Source: JAGLCY01 sp965363725 (lineage in GTDB: Bacteria > Krumholzibacteriota > Krumholzibacteriia > LZORAL124-64-63). From it: a stretch of 31,840 bases of DNA. The notes beneath the pieces were generated by a model. That model did not search any database, had not been told where the DNA came from, and saw only the letters and a program-made list of their open reading frames with translations. The translations under genes were made by a program, and so were the position numbers. Below, piece after piece: positions 15,798 to 23,162 of this stretch (position 1 is its first letter; each line of letters begins with the position of its first letter). The DNA is taken from the NCBI GenBank assembly GCA_965363725.1, contig CBDTUS010000018.1, positions 1-31,840 of the forward strand, read 5' to 3'.

Positions 15798-16709
15798 ATG
15801 AATTGCGCCTTCATCATCTCGCCCAGCTACTCCGGCTCCACGCTTCTTTCCATGCTGCTGGCGCATCATCCCCGGCTGAGCACCCTGGGTGAATTTCTCG
15901 ACAACCAGGAGCGCAGGTTTCGGGACGGTGAAGGCGATTACTGCTCCTGCGGGGAAAAACTGGCCGAATGCCCCTTCATGGCTGATCTGGCGGCCAGCGT
16001 CCATGCCAAAGGCATCGATTTTTCCGTCGATTTCCCCGATACGGCCTTCATCGGCGCAGACAAACTCTCCAAGCCCGTCCTGCGCGCCTATATCCGCAGC
16101 CCCTTGTTCGAGACGGCCCGCCGGGTCGCCATCGCCGCCCTGCCCGGCGCGCGGGACACCATCAAAAGAGTGGTGAAGCGCAACAGCGCCGTCATCGGAA
16201 CGCTCCTGGAAAAGGCCGGCGCCTCCGTCTACCTGGACAGCGCCAAGAACAACAATCGCGTCCTCTTTTTCGACCGCTATGCCGAAGATATCGACGTCAA
16301 GACCATCTGGCTCATTCGCGACGGCCGCGGGGTCACCAATTCCATCATGCGGCACTCGGGCCATGACGTCGCCACCTCCGCCAAATGGTGGTCCATCACC
16401 CAGGAAAGCGTCATCCGCACCACAAAATATCTTCCTGCCGGGAACATCATGACCCTGAGATACGAGGACCTCTGCAACCATCCCCAGGAGTGGCTGTCCA
16501 AGGCTTGCCAATTCCTGGGCCTCGACCCCTCGCTATTGCCGGAGTCCTACGGTGCGTCGGGCCTCCACCTGACCGGGAACAACATGCGTCTGAAGGGGCT
16601 CGGGGAAATCAAGCCGGACGAGAAGTGGAGAGCCACCTTGACCGCCGCTGACCTGGCGATTTTCGAGAAGATCGGCGGCCGGCTCAACCGCGAGCTGGGC
16701 TACGCCTAG
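15798..16709 (+). CDS. Sulfotransferase family protein
   Basis: The 303-residue protein has the two PAPS-binding signatures of sulfotransferases. SYSGSTLL (residues 9-16) is the 5'-phosphosulfate loop, with a serine in the usual position. IWLIRDGRGVTNS (near 173-185) is the 3'-phosphate loop with the conserved arginine. A paired cysteine segment YCSCGEKLAECPF (near 51-63) is common in bacterial members. In this setting it probably sulfates a sugar of the surface polysaccharide or of a lipid-linked intermediate. The ATG has only a distant GAGGA (13 bases). The stop codon is shared in opposite orientation with the convergent ATPase gene (overlap CTAG at 16706-16709). PAPS-making genes are not in the window. 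Confidence 0.85.
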   Translation: MNCAFIISPSYSGSTLLSMLLAHHPRLSTLGEFLDNQERRFRDGEGDYCSCGEKLAECPFMADLAASVHAKGIDFSVDFPDTAFIGADKLSKPVLRAYIRSPLFETARRVAIAALPGARDTIKRVVKRNSAVIGTLLEKAGASVYLDSAKNNNRVLFFDRYAEDIDVKTIWLIRDGRGVTNSIMRHSGHDVATSAKWWSITQESVIRTTKYLPAGNIMTLRYEDLCNHPQEWLSKACQFLGLDPSLLPESYGASGLHLTGNNMRLKGLGEIKPDEKWRATLTAADLAIFEKIGGRLNRELGYA

Positions 16710-18391
16710 TCGCGCTGGACAGGCATGAGGGCGGTCAGCCGGTAGTAGGCAATGAGGCCCTCCCGTTCAAACCTGATGGCGTCCCGGTAGGCCTCTTCCC
16801 TGGAGGCGTAGGGTCCCAGATAGACTCGGTACCAATCGACGCCCCGAACTTCCTGGGTCCTGGTCTCCGCACTCAACTCCAGATCGATCATCCTGTTTTT
16901 CAGGGAATCCGCACGTTCCGGAGTCTTGAAGGAACTGATGTGGATGTAGGTCTTGGCAACCAGGGGCTCGGAGATGGCCTCCCTCCTGGGGGCCGCTGCG
17001 GGCGGGGTTGATATCACCGGCTCCACCGTTTCTTCGTTTTCCACTTCCGCGACCACGGGGGGTTTCGTCTCGGCAGGTTCCGGTTGGGCGGGCGGTGGTT
17101 CGGGATCATCCTCCTTGTCCTCCGCTACGACCATTTCCACCGGATCAGAGTTTCCCGCGTCCTGGGCCTCTTCCATTTCTTCGGTATCTGCCACGTTTTC
17201 CATTTTTCCCACCAGGTCCGTCTGGCGCTCCACGGCTTCAGCAGGCGCCTGAACGACCTGTTGATTTTCCCCGGGATATTTCGCTTTGAGGGACGTAAGA
17301 ACGCTTTGGAAAACGCCCGTAAAGTACAAGGCGCCCAAAGCCGCCACTATCACCGCGGCAATGATCCAGCCACCCGCGACACGCCACGAACCTCCACCAT
17401 TTCGTCGGTCGGGTATGGCGATTTCGGGCCCTCCTGGAACCTCGCTGCGGGCCGACTGGGCCGGCTCAGGCTCAGGCGTAGGCAGGGGCGCCGGCGGAGG
17501 TGCTGGCGCAGGGGCAGGCACAGGAGCAGAGGCAGGGGCAGAAGCCGGAGGGGCGGCGGCCGCAGCAACAGGAATCGGGGCCGGCCCCGTCTCGAAGCTG
17601 AGATCCTTGTCGCTCTCCACGTCCCCGGCCTGCACCTTGTCATGACCGTCTACAAAAGCCGACAGCAGGGCTTCGCCCGCCAAGGTATTGACCAGCCGGG
17701 GAACTCCGCGGGAGGCCTGGTAGATCAGATCGATAGCCTCGGCGGTAAACACCTTCCGGGTGCAGCCCCCAACGGCCATGCGGTGGTCGACGTATTCCTC
17801 GATTTCCTTCCGGGACAGGGGATCGAGGTTGTAGTGGACCCGGATTCGCTGCCGCAGCTGGGCCAGATCGGGGCTTTTGACCTTGGCGTCCAACTCTGGC
17901 TGACCGACGAGGATGATGGTGACCGGCTGGCTCTCTCCCTGCCCCAGGTTGGTCAGCAGCCGGATTTCTTCCAGCACTTCTGAAGAAAGATTCTGGGCCT
18001 CGTCCACGACGATGAGAATCTGCTTACCCGCCTTGGCCGCCTCCAGGAGCCGGCCCTTGAACAGGATCAACAGGTCGGACTTGTCGCAACCGACGGGGAA
18101 ATCCACCCCCAGATCTTCCAGAATGAGCTTCATCAGTTCGATGGCTGTCAGGCGGGTGTTGGTGACCAGGGCGAATTCGAAGCGGGGTCCCAGGTGCATC
18201 AGGAACGATTGGAGGGCCATGGTCTTGCCGGTCCCAATGGCCCCGGTTATCAGGACGATGGCTTCCTGGTTGTCCAACCCGTAGATCAGGTGGGCCATGC
18301 TTTCTTCGAAGGTCACCGACTTGTAAAGGAAATCCAGTTTCGGGGACAACCCGAAAGGATTCACGGCCAGACCGAAATGATCGAGGTACAT
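16706..18391 (-). CDS. ExeA-type AAA ATPase with transmembrane segment and SPOR domain
   Basis: The protein of about 560 residues joins a cytoplasmic ATPase to a periplasmic peptidoglycan-binding domain. It begins MYLDHFGL, the usual ExeA or XrtA-associated ATPase start. Walker A GAIGTGKT is near 50-57, Walker B ILIVVDEAQ near 124-132, and the sensor region LVGQPELD near 160. Next come an alanine/proline-rich linker (about 268-310), one membrane helix (WIIAAVIVAALGALYF, about 340-355), an acidic proline-rich stretch and a C-terminal SPOR domain (about 478-558). SPOR domains bind glycan strands lacking stem peptides. ATG 18391 is preferred over TTG 18397 because AGGTGG lies nine bases upstream. 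As the last gene of the export operon it may couple ATP-driven assembly of the secretion channel to the cell wall. Confidence 0.88.
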   Translation of the reverse strand: MYLDHFGLAVNPFGLSPKLDFLYKSVTFEESMAHLIYGLDNQEAIVLITGAIGTGKTMALQSFLMHLGPRFEFALVTNTRLTAIELMKLILEDLGVDFPVGCDKSDLLILFKGRLLEAAKAGKQILIVVDEAQNLSSEVLEEIRLLTNLGQGESQPVTIILVGQPELDAKVKSPDLAQLRQRIRVHYNLDPLSRKEIEEYVDHRMAVGGCTRKVFTAEAIDLIYQASRGVPRLVNTLAGEALLSAFVDGHDKVQAGDVESDKDLSFETGPAPIPVAAAAAPPASAPASAPVPAPAPAPPPAPLPTPEPEPAQSARSEVPGGPEIAIPDRRNGGGSWRVAGGWIIAAVIVAALGALYFTGVFQSVLTSLKAKYPGENQQVVQAPAEAVERQTDLVGKMENVADTEEMEEAQDAGNSDPVEMVVAEDKEDDPEPPPAQPEPAETKPPVVAEVENEETVEPVISTPPAAAPRREAISEPLVAKTYIHISSFKTPERADSLKNRMIDLELSAETRTQEVRGVDWYRVYLGPYASREEAYRDAIRFEREGLIAYYRLTALMPVQRD

Positions 18392-18393
18392 AA

Positions 18394-19896
18394 TCAACTT
18401 CCACCTTGGGTGTGGTCCGCACTGATCTTTTTATCATCCGCAGCCTCCGGCTGATAACCGTAGGCAATACCGGCGCACATGTAGAAAAGGGCCCCCAGGA
18501 TCGAGGAATGGCGATAACTGATGGTCACTCCGCCGACAAGATAGCTGGCGGCAATCCCCAGGAAAATCGGAATGACGTAGGTCGCGACGTGGTCCCCGTA
18601 TTTCCTGTATTTGAGCTTGATCAACATGGCCCGGATGATCAGGAAATAGATGGTGAGCTGCAGGCCCATCCCTATCAACCCATCTTCCGCCAAGGGGCCC
18701 AGAAACATATCGTGCGCCGAATTGTGCCGGAACTGGGAAAAACGGATCGTTCCCAGAATAGGCACGTCAATGGGTTCGATATAGTTTTCCCGATATTCCC
18801 GGAACTCGTAGGACCCGCAGCCCAGGATCGGATAGTCCTGCCAGACCCGCAGGGTCGTGATCATGGTTCCCACCCGGGAACCGATGGTATCGTCGTTCTC
18901 CACCCGCTCCTTCATGAACTTGTCCTGGCCCACATTGAGAAAGAACAGGGAGAAAAACGGAACGATGACCAGCAGGGGCACCAGGGTCTTCAGGTAGGAT
19001 CGCCTGTTGAAGAACGCGACCGTCACCAGGCAGGCGATGCCGGACAGCCAGGACCCCCGCGTATAGGTGAAGTACAGGGCGGCGAAACCCAGGGCCATGC
19101 TGAGCGCCAGAAGAATCTTCAGCGCCCTCCTGTTGACGGTGGCGATGAAATACAAATGGACCGGCAGCAGCATGCCGACGGCGTTGCCGAAAATCCCGGA
19201 GTTCCGGAACGGCCCGCAGGACCGTCCATGGAATTCGGGGTGGGGCCAGATCATCTCCCGCGGATACAGCAGCCAGGGGATGGAGAATTTTTCCGCGATC
19301 GAGGTGATGGTGTAGTAGATGGACAGGGCCAGCAGGATCATCATGAGAATCCTGATCTGGGACTGGGTCTGGATGATATTCTTGGCAAAAATGTAGACGA
19401 GGTAGGGCGTAAGAACACTCATGGTCCACGTATGGAAGTGCACCATATCCCCCATGTAAATCCTCAGGAGGATGTAGGAGCCATGGGCCAGGATAAACCA
19501 GTCCAGGGTCCAGGGCCGCTTCATTTGCCAGCGGTTGGCGAAATACACGATCATGAAAACGGTCGTCAGCCAGATCAAGGTTATCCGGTCGAAATAAAGA
19601 TCCGGCAGCAGGGGGGCCTTGATGGACCAGATGAAGCGCAGGGCTCCCACCGAAAGAATCAGGATGTAGAACGGGATGGCCAGGTTGCGGAAGGAAATGA
19701 GACCGTAGATGAGGCCGAAGGTGCTGCCGATCAATACGAACAGGAAGACCTGGAGGCCCAGCCGGGTCAGCAGGAAATTGCTGCCGTACATCGCGACGGC
19801 AAAGACAAGAAGATAACCGATACCCGCCATGATACTCGACAGTGACCGGGCATCGAAGCCCTGGGAAGCGAGGGTCCTTCTCTTCTTGATTTCCAC
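18394..19896 (-). CDS. O-antigen ligase/polymerase family (Wzy_C) membrane protein
   Basis: The 500-residue protein has about 11 or 12 membrane segments and the hallmarks of the Wzy/WaaL family. GPFRNSGIFGNAVGMLLP lies near 228-245, followed by YFTYTRGSWLSGI near 277 and, after a large periplasmic loop, RHNSAHDMFLGPLAEDGLIG near 404-423, which contains the conserved histidine. It most likely polymerises the exported repeat units at the periplasmic face; ligation to a lipid or protein acceptor is the alternative. The GTG start lies one base after the stop of the chain-length gene, so translation is coupled. The next gene begins two bases after its stop. Its place between chain-length and ATPase genes favours the polymerase role. 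Confidence 0.85.
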   Translation of the reverse strand: MEIKKRRTLASQGFDARSLSSIMAGIGYLLVFAVAMYGSNFLLTRLGLQVFLFVLIGSTFGLIYGLISFRNLAIPFYILILSVGALRFIWSIKAPLLPDLYFDRITLIWLTTVFMIVYFANRWQMKRPWTLDWFILAHGSYILLRIYMGDMVHFHTWTMSVLTPYLVYIFAKNIIQTQSQIRILMMILLALSIYYTITSIAEKFSIPWLLYPREMIWPHPEFHGRSCGPFRNSGIFGNAVGMLLPVHLYFIATVNRRALKILLALSMALGFAALYFTYTRGSWLSGIACLVTVAFFNRRSYLKTLVPLLVIVPFFSLFFLNVGQDKFMKERVENDDTIGSRVGTMITTLRVWQDYPILGCGSYEFREYRENYIEPIDVPILGTIRFSQFRHNSAHDMFLGPLAEDGLIGMGLQLTIYFLIIRAMLIKLKYRKYGDHVATYVIPIFLGIAASYLVGGVTISYRHSSILGALFYMCAGIAYGYQPEAADDKKISADHTQGGS

Positions 19897-19897
19897 C

Positions 19898-21313
19898 TCA
19901 GTCTTCCCGCGTCACGCTGGCAAACACCGGCAAATTGAGTTTTTCCTCCACATCCTTCGGAACGTAAACCCGGTGATCCATGCTCTCCATGATCAGGGCC
20001 GCGACGATGCCGAGGGCCAGGGCGAACACGATGATCATGGTGAAATAGACCATGGTCTTTCCGCCGGAAATGACCACGGCCAGTTCGGGATCGGTCAGCA
20101 CGCCGACGGTGCTCACCCTTTCGTCGGCCATCTGGCTGAGGCGAACCTCGCCCATCTTGCCCTGGATATCCTCCAGCAGCTGCCGCATGGCATCGATCTC
20201 CACGTCCAGCAGCGAGACCTCCTGGTAAATCTGGGGTGTCCGGCTGTTCCGGGAGCGCATTTCCGCGATCTGGTCCCGCAGGGCCGCTTCGGTTTCCCTG
20301 ATGGTCATGAGGTCCAGGTGAATGCTGTCCACGTAGGACACCTCCTCCTGGCGCAGGCGTTCCAGGGCGCGGTCCACGAGCTCCCGCTGTCTCCGGACGG
20401 GAAGACTGCCTTCGGTATGAACCGAAAGGAGGGTGTTCAATTTGTCTTCGTGCTGGCTGACCATGGTTCTCCAGTAAACCAGGGTCCCGCCCCCGCTGGC
20501 GTCCACGCCGAATGGGAAATTACGAGGATCCCCGGTCAGGTAGCCCTTGAGGCCCTCGTACTGCGCCTCCAGGGTCCGCCTTTCCGCGATTACCCTGTGG
20601 AGCTGATTTTCCACCTGGGTCACCTGGCTGACTTCGTGGCGCATCTCCTCCTTGAGATCGGAATATCCGGAGTCCTGCAGGATGACTTTCCGCTCCGTCA
20701 TCAGGGAATCGATTTCACTGCGGACAGTGTTGATCTGTTCATCGTAGTAGACGATCGCGGCCACGTTCTTGCGGCCGTGGACCTGGTATTCGATGAAGGC
20801 GTCGCGCAGGGCACCGACGGCCATCAGGGAGATTTTCGGATGCACCGACCGGAACTGGAATTCCAGGATGCTCGATTCCCCGACCACCGAGACGTTCAGC
20901 CCCTCCAGGAGATAACCCTTCAGGGCCCCCTGGGAATTCATCCCCCGGACGCGGGGATCCAGCTGAACAATCACCGGAATCGAATCCACCAGGGACGCGG
21001 CAGCCATCTCGGCTACCGGAACACTCATGGCGATGTTGAACAGCGTGCTGAGTTCGCGGTCGTAATCGACATTCCGGCCGGAGGTGTTCCACTGGGGCAG
21101 ATCGACCTTGACCAGCTCCACGACCACCCTCGACACCGCCGTATAGGTACCCGTCTGGCGGAACAGGCTCAACCCGCCGAGAATCATGATCGGCAGGGCG
21201 ATGACCAGGATGATCCAGCGGCGCCGGAACAAGGTGAACACAATGTCCCGCATTGAAACCGCCGAAGGGGTGGCTTTCACGGGAAGAGCGGAGTCTGGTG
21301 TGATGCCCAACAT
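19898..21313 (-). CDS. Wzz/GumC-type chain-length determinant protein
   Basis: The 471-residue polysaccharide co-polymerase has one membrane helix near the N-terminus (RRWIILVIALPIMILGGLSLF, residues about 32-52) and another near the C-terminus (about 428-448). Between them is a long periplasmic part with coiled-coil stretches at about 180-360. This topology sets polymer length and connects the polymerase to the export channel. It ends soon after the second helix, so no kinase is fused; the separate P-loop protein at 22096-22812 would be its partner. The ATG is five bases after the stop of the lipoprotein gene, and the AAAGGT ribosome binding site overlaps that stop. Confidence 0.9.
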   Translation of the reverse strand: MLGITPDSALPVKATPSAVSMRDIVFTLFRRRWIILVIALPIMILGGLSLFRQTGTYTAVSRVVVELVKVDLPQWNTSGRNVDYDRELSTLFNIAMSVPVAEMAAASLVDSIPVIVQLDPRVRGMNSQGALKGYLLEGLNVSVVGESSILEFQFRSVHPKISLMAVGALRDAFIEYQVHGRKNVAAIVYYDEQINTVRSEIDSLMTERKVILQDSGYSDLKEEMRHEVSQVTQVENQLHRVIAERRTLEAQYEGLKGYLTGDPRNFPFGVDASGGGTLVYWRTMVSQHEDKLNTLLSVHTEGSLPVRRQRELVDRALERLRQEEVSYVDSIHLDLMTIRETEAALRDQIAEMRSRNSRTPQIYQEVSLLDVEIDAMRQLLEDIQGKMGEVRLSQMADERVSTVGVLTDPELAVVISGGKTMVYFTMIIVFALALGIVAALIMESMDHRVYVPKDVEEKLNLPVFASVTRED

Positions 21314-21318
21314 GACCT

Positions 21319-22089
21319 TTAGAACAGCCTTCCGATGTTGCCGCCCGACAAGTACCTGAGGTCGACGGCAATCCTGGTGATCTGGGCGATCCCGGTTATG
21401 ACCGATTTGGAGAAGTAGGCGAAATCCCCGATGCGTGAACGTGGAACGTAGATGACGTCATAGGGCTGGATGGCGACCGTGGCCAGGCCGGACGCTGCCA
21501 GGGTGGCGAAGTCGTCCATGTTCACTTCCTGGACCAGATATCCCTCTTCGGTCACCCGGACCAGCACGGTGCCGGACTTGGCGGCGTCATCGGAAAATCC
21601 CCCCGCCACGGAAATCGCCCCCAGCATGTCGATGCCCCCGACCGGAAGCCGGTGCATGCCCGGATTTCCAACCTCGCCCAGCACATAGACCTGGCGGCCC
21701 TGGGTCTCCTGGATGATCAGGGACAGATTCGGCTCCACGTAGTCCTTCGCGTAGGCCGACGTCACCAGGGAATCGGCATCGGTCATGGTCAGGCCGGCCA
21801 CCTCGATCCGGTCCACGCCGACCAGGTTGACCGATCCGTCATGAAGGACCACGACATTGCTCTGGTTCAGGTCCTCCTGGTAGGAAAAGGCTACCTTGAG
21901 AATATCCCCCTCCTGGATCCGGTACTCGCTGCTGGAATTCGCCTCGATCTCCTGCTTCTGCTCGGGTGTGAACTCGACGAAATTCGACCGGGTCACCTGG
22001 GAGGAGCCCCCACAGCCGGCCATGACAGCCAGCAGGGCCAGACCGAAGATCAATCCTGGAATTCGTGTGTTGTTTCGTCGCATCATCAT
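21319..22089 (-). CDS. Polysaccharide export lipoprotein (Wza/GumB-like)
   Basis: The protein of about 256 residues carries a lipoprotein signal (LLAVMAGC, with the lipidated cysteine about 26 residues in), a Poly_export domain starting at YRIQEGDILKV (about 56-66), and a SLBB domain (VYVLGEVGNPG near 134, then LGAISVAGGFS). It would form the outer-membrane exit channel for the polysaccharide. Length is like GumB and EpsE rather than the longer Wza. AGGTGGA is followed by three ATG codons in a row (22089, 22086, 22083). I report the first, but the second or third is better spaced. A GTG at 22095 directly after the upstream stop is also possible. It belongs to the export operon. Confidence 0.9.
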   Translation of the reverse strand: MMMRRNNTRIPGLIFGLALLAVMAGCGGSSQVTRSNFVEFTPEQKQEIEANSSSEYRIQEGDILKVAFSYQEDLNQSNVVVLHDGSVNLVGVDRIEVAGLTMTDADSLVTSAYAKDYVEPNLSLIIQETQGRQVYVLGEVGNPGMHRLPVGGIDMLGAISVAGGFSDDAAKSGTVLVRVTEEGYLVQEVNMDDFATLAASGLATVAIQPYDVIYVPRSRIGDFAYFSKSVITGIAQITRIAVDLRYLSGGNIGRLF

Positions 22090-22095
22090 TTCCAC

Positions 22096-22812
22096 CTAGA
22101 GCCGATCGTAGATGACTTTGGGCAAGTCATAGGTCCTGCGGTTGATGACGGTGCCCAACATTTGGACACCCTTGTCCTTCAATCCCTGGATACCGTGGTT
22201 GATCACTTCCACTTTGAGGTATTTCTGCTCGATGACAAGCAGGAAACCGTCGGCGCCCGCGGCCATCAGGGCCGTATCGGTCGAGTTCAGGATGGGAGGC
22301 AGATCCAGGATGACGAAATCGAAACGACGGGCCAGGTTTTCGAGCAGGGTCCCGTAGTTGTGATCAGCGAGGAGACCGCGAACATCCTGCAGGTTGCGGC
22401 CGCCGGACATCAGCAGCGGATTGTCCGCCACCACCAGGTCGTCCACCTTTTCGGGGTGCTGGAGAAATTGGCTGAAGGTGTCTCGTTCCTGGCCCAGAAG
22501 CCTGACCTGCGGATCCTTGAAGTTGGCGTCGATCCAGACCACTTTCTGGTGGTAGACGGTCGCCAGATACAGGGCCGTGTTGTAGGAAACGAAACTGGCG
22601 CCTTCACCCCTGGCCGAAGAACCGAAAGCCAGCACGGCGCCCCGATTTTCCAGGCGCTGTCCGAGCAGACGGTTGGACAGCTTGTTGAAGTCGTCCCTCT
22701 GGGTTCCTTCCGGAGTAGGATACAGCGAGATGGCCCCGGCTTTCCCGATTTCCAGGGAAAGGTCCGCCAGGCCGCCGACTTTTTTGCGGTAGGCATCGAA
22801 GATCTTGGACAC
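22096..22812 (-). CDS. CpsD/CapB-like P-loop protein lacking the Walker A lysine
   Basis: The 238-residue cytoplasmic protein matches the BY-kinase (Wzc C-terminal, CpsD) and XrtA-associated autokinase family. Its Walker A loop reads SSARGEGAS (65-73), with alanine 72 (codon 22599-22597, GCC) where the family has the essential lysine of GEGKS. Walker A' is VVWIDANFKDP (D95) and Walker B is FVILDLPP (D170); both look intact. There is no tyrosine-rich tail, only Y230 and Y236 or nearby residues. It may be a catalytically weak or dead regulator of the chain-length protein. The GTG start has GGAGAAG a few bases upstream. It is the first gene of the export operon and has a leader of 100-200 bases. 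Confidence 0.85.
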   Translation of the reverse strand: MSKIFDAYRKKVGGLADLSLEIGKAGAISLYPTPEGTQRDDFNKLSNRLLGQRLENRGAVLAFGSSARGEGASFVSYNTALYLATVYHQKVVWIDANFKDPQVRLLGQERDTFSQFLQHPEKVDDLVVADNPLLMSGGRNLQDVRGLLADHNYGTLLENLARRFDFVILDLPPILNSTDTALMAAGADGFLLVIEQKYLKVEVINHGIQGLKDKGVQMLGTVINRRTYDLPKVIYDRL

Positions 22813-23007
22813 GCAACTTCTCCAAATTAGTGTATGGGGCTCTCATCCCGATTCCGGCACCAGGCTGGAACCCCTCCACAATGGGGAATCACAGGACACA
22901 GAAACGCACCCCGACCCCGATGGTTATATCGTTCGCAACCCTAATATCTTTACCAATTTTGCCGGATGGACCCCCACGAAGACCTGGCGGTATGGCGAGC
23001 ATAGATC

Positions 23008-23035
23008 AAATTAGTTTTCTTTCCCATATTGTCAA
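23008..23035 (-). promoter_or_regulatory. Candidate promoter of the export operon
   Basis: The -35 is a perfect TTGACA (23035-23030). The -10, TAATTT (23013-23008), matches only three positions, with a 16-base spacer. The surrounding sequence is AT-rich compared with the rest of the window. Confidence 0.35.
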
Positions 23036-23060
23036 ACATTCCAGCCGCAAAATTCCCCGC

Positions 23061-23092
23061 TGGGGGCCCATTTGATGGGGCCGAGGCCCCCA
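23061..23092 (-). terminator. Possible terminator hairpin after the aminotransferase gene
   Basis: TGGGGGCC (23061-23068) and GGCCCCCA (23085-23092) are perfect 8-base complements with a 16-base loop. An inner alternative, GGGGC/GCCCC with loop CGAG, is also present. The hairpin lies about 70 bases past the stop of the minus-strand aminotransferase gene. No strong T tract follows, so termination is uncertain. Confidence 0.3.
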
Positions 23093-23162
23093 AAATTCAC
23101 CGGGGCCCGGTTGAACCAGACCCCGACTGAACCAACAGGCTGCAATAATAGCAGATCTGGAG

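Larger units (their letters stand above)
22813..23162. promoter_or_regulatory. 350-base leader and promoter region of the export operon
   Basis: No gene is visible here. On the minus strand, perfect TTGACA at 23035-23030 is followed after 16 bases by TAATTT (23013-23008), a possible promoter that would give a leader near 190 bases. A second -10-like TATAAC is at 22928-22923 without a good -35. The leader can fold: GATTCC (22890-22885) pairs with GGAATC (22855-22850), and CCCC with GGGG inside. The right part holds a GC-rich hairpin that may end the aminotransferase message. Confidence 0.4.

Noticed and set aside
18406..19845. Long plus-strand open frame opposite the polymerase gene
   Set aside because: It is the complement of a clear membrane-protein gene; its product is rich in D, G, H and Q without domains. 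The similar long frames opposite top6B, top6A and the chain-length gene are rejected for the same reason.
22813..22930. Possible c-di-GMP riboswitch before the export operon
   Set aside because: The expected conserved core bases are not present as I recall them; only generic stem potential is seen.
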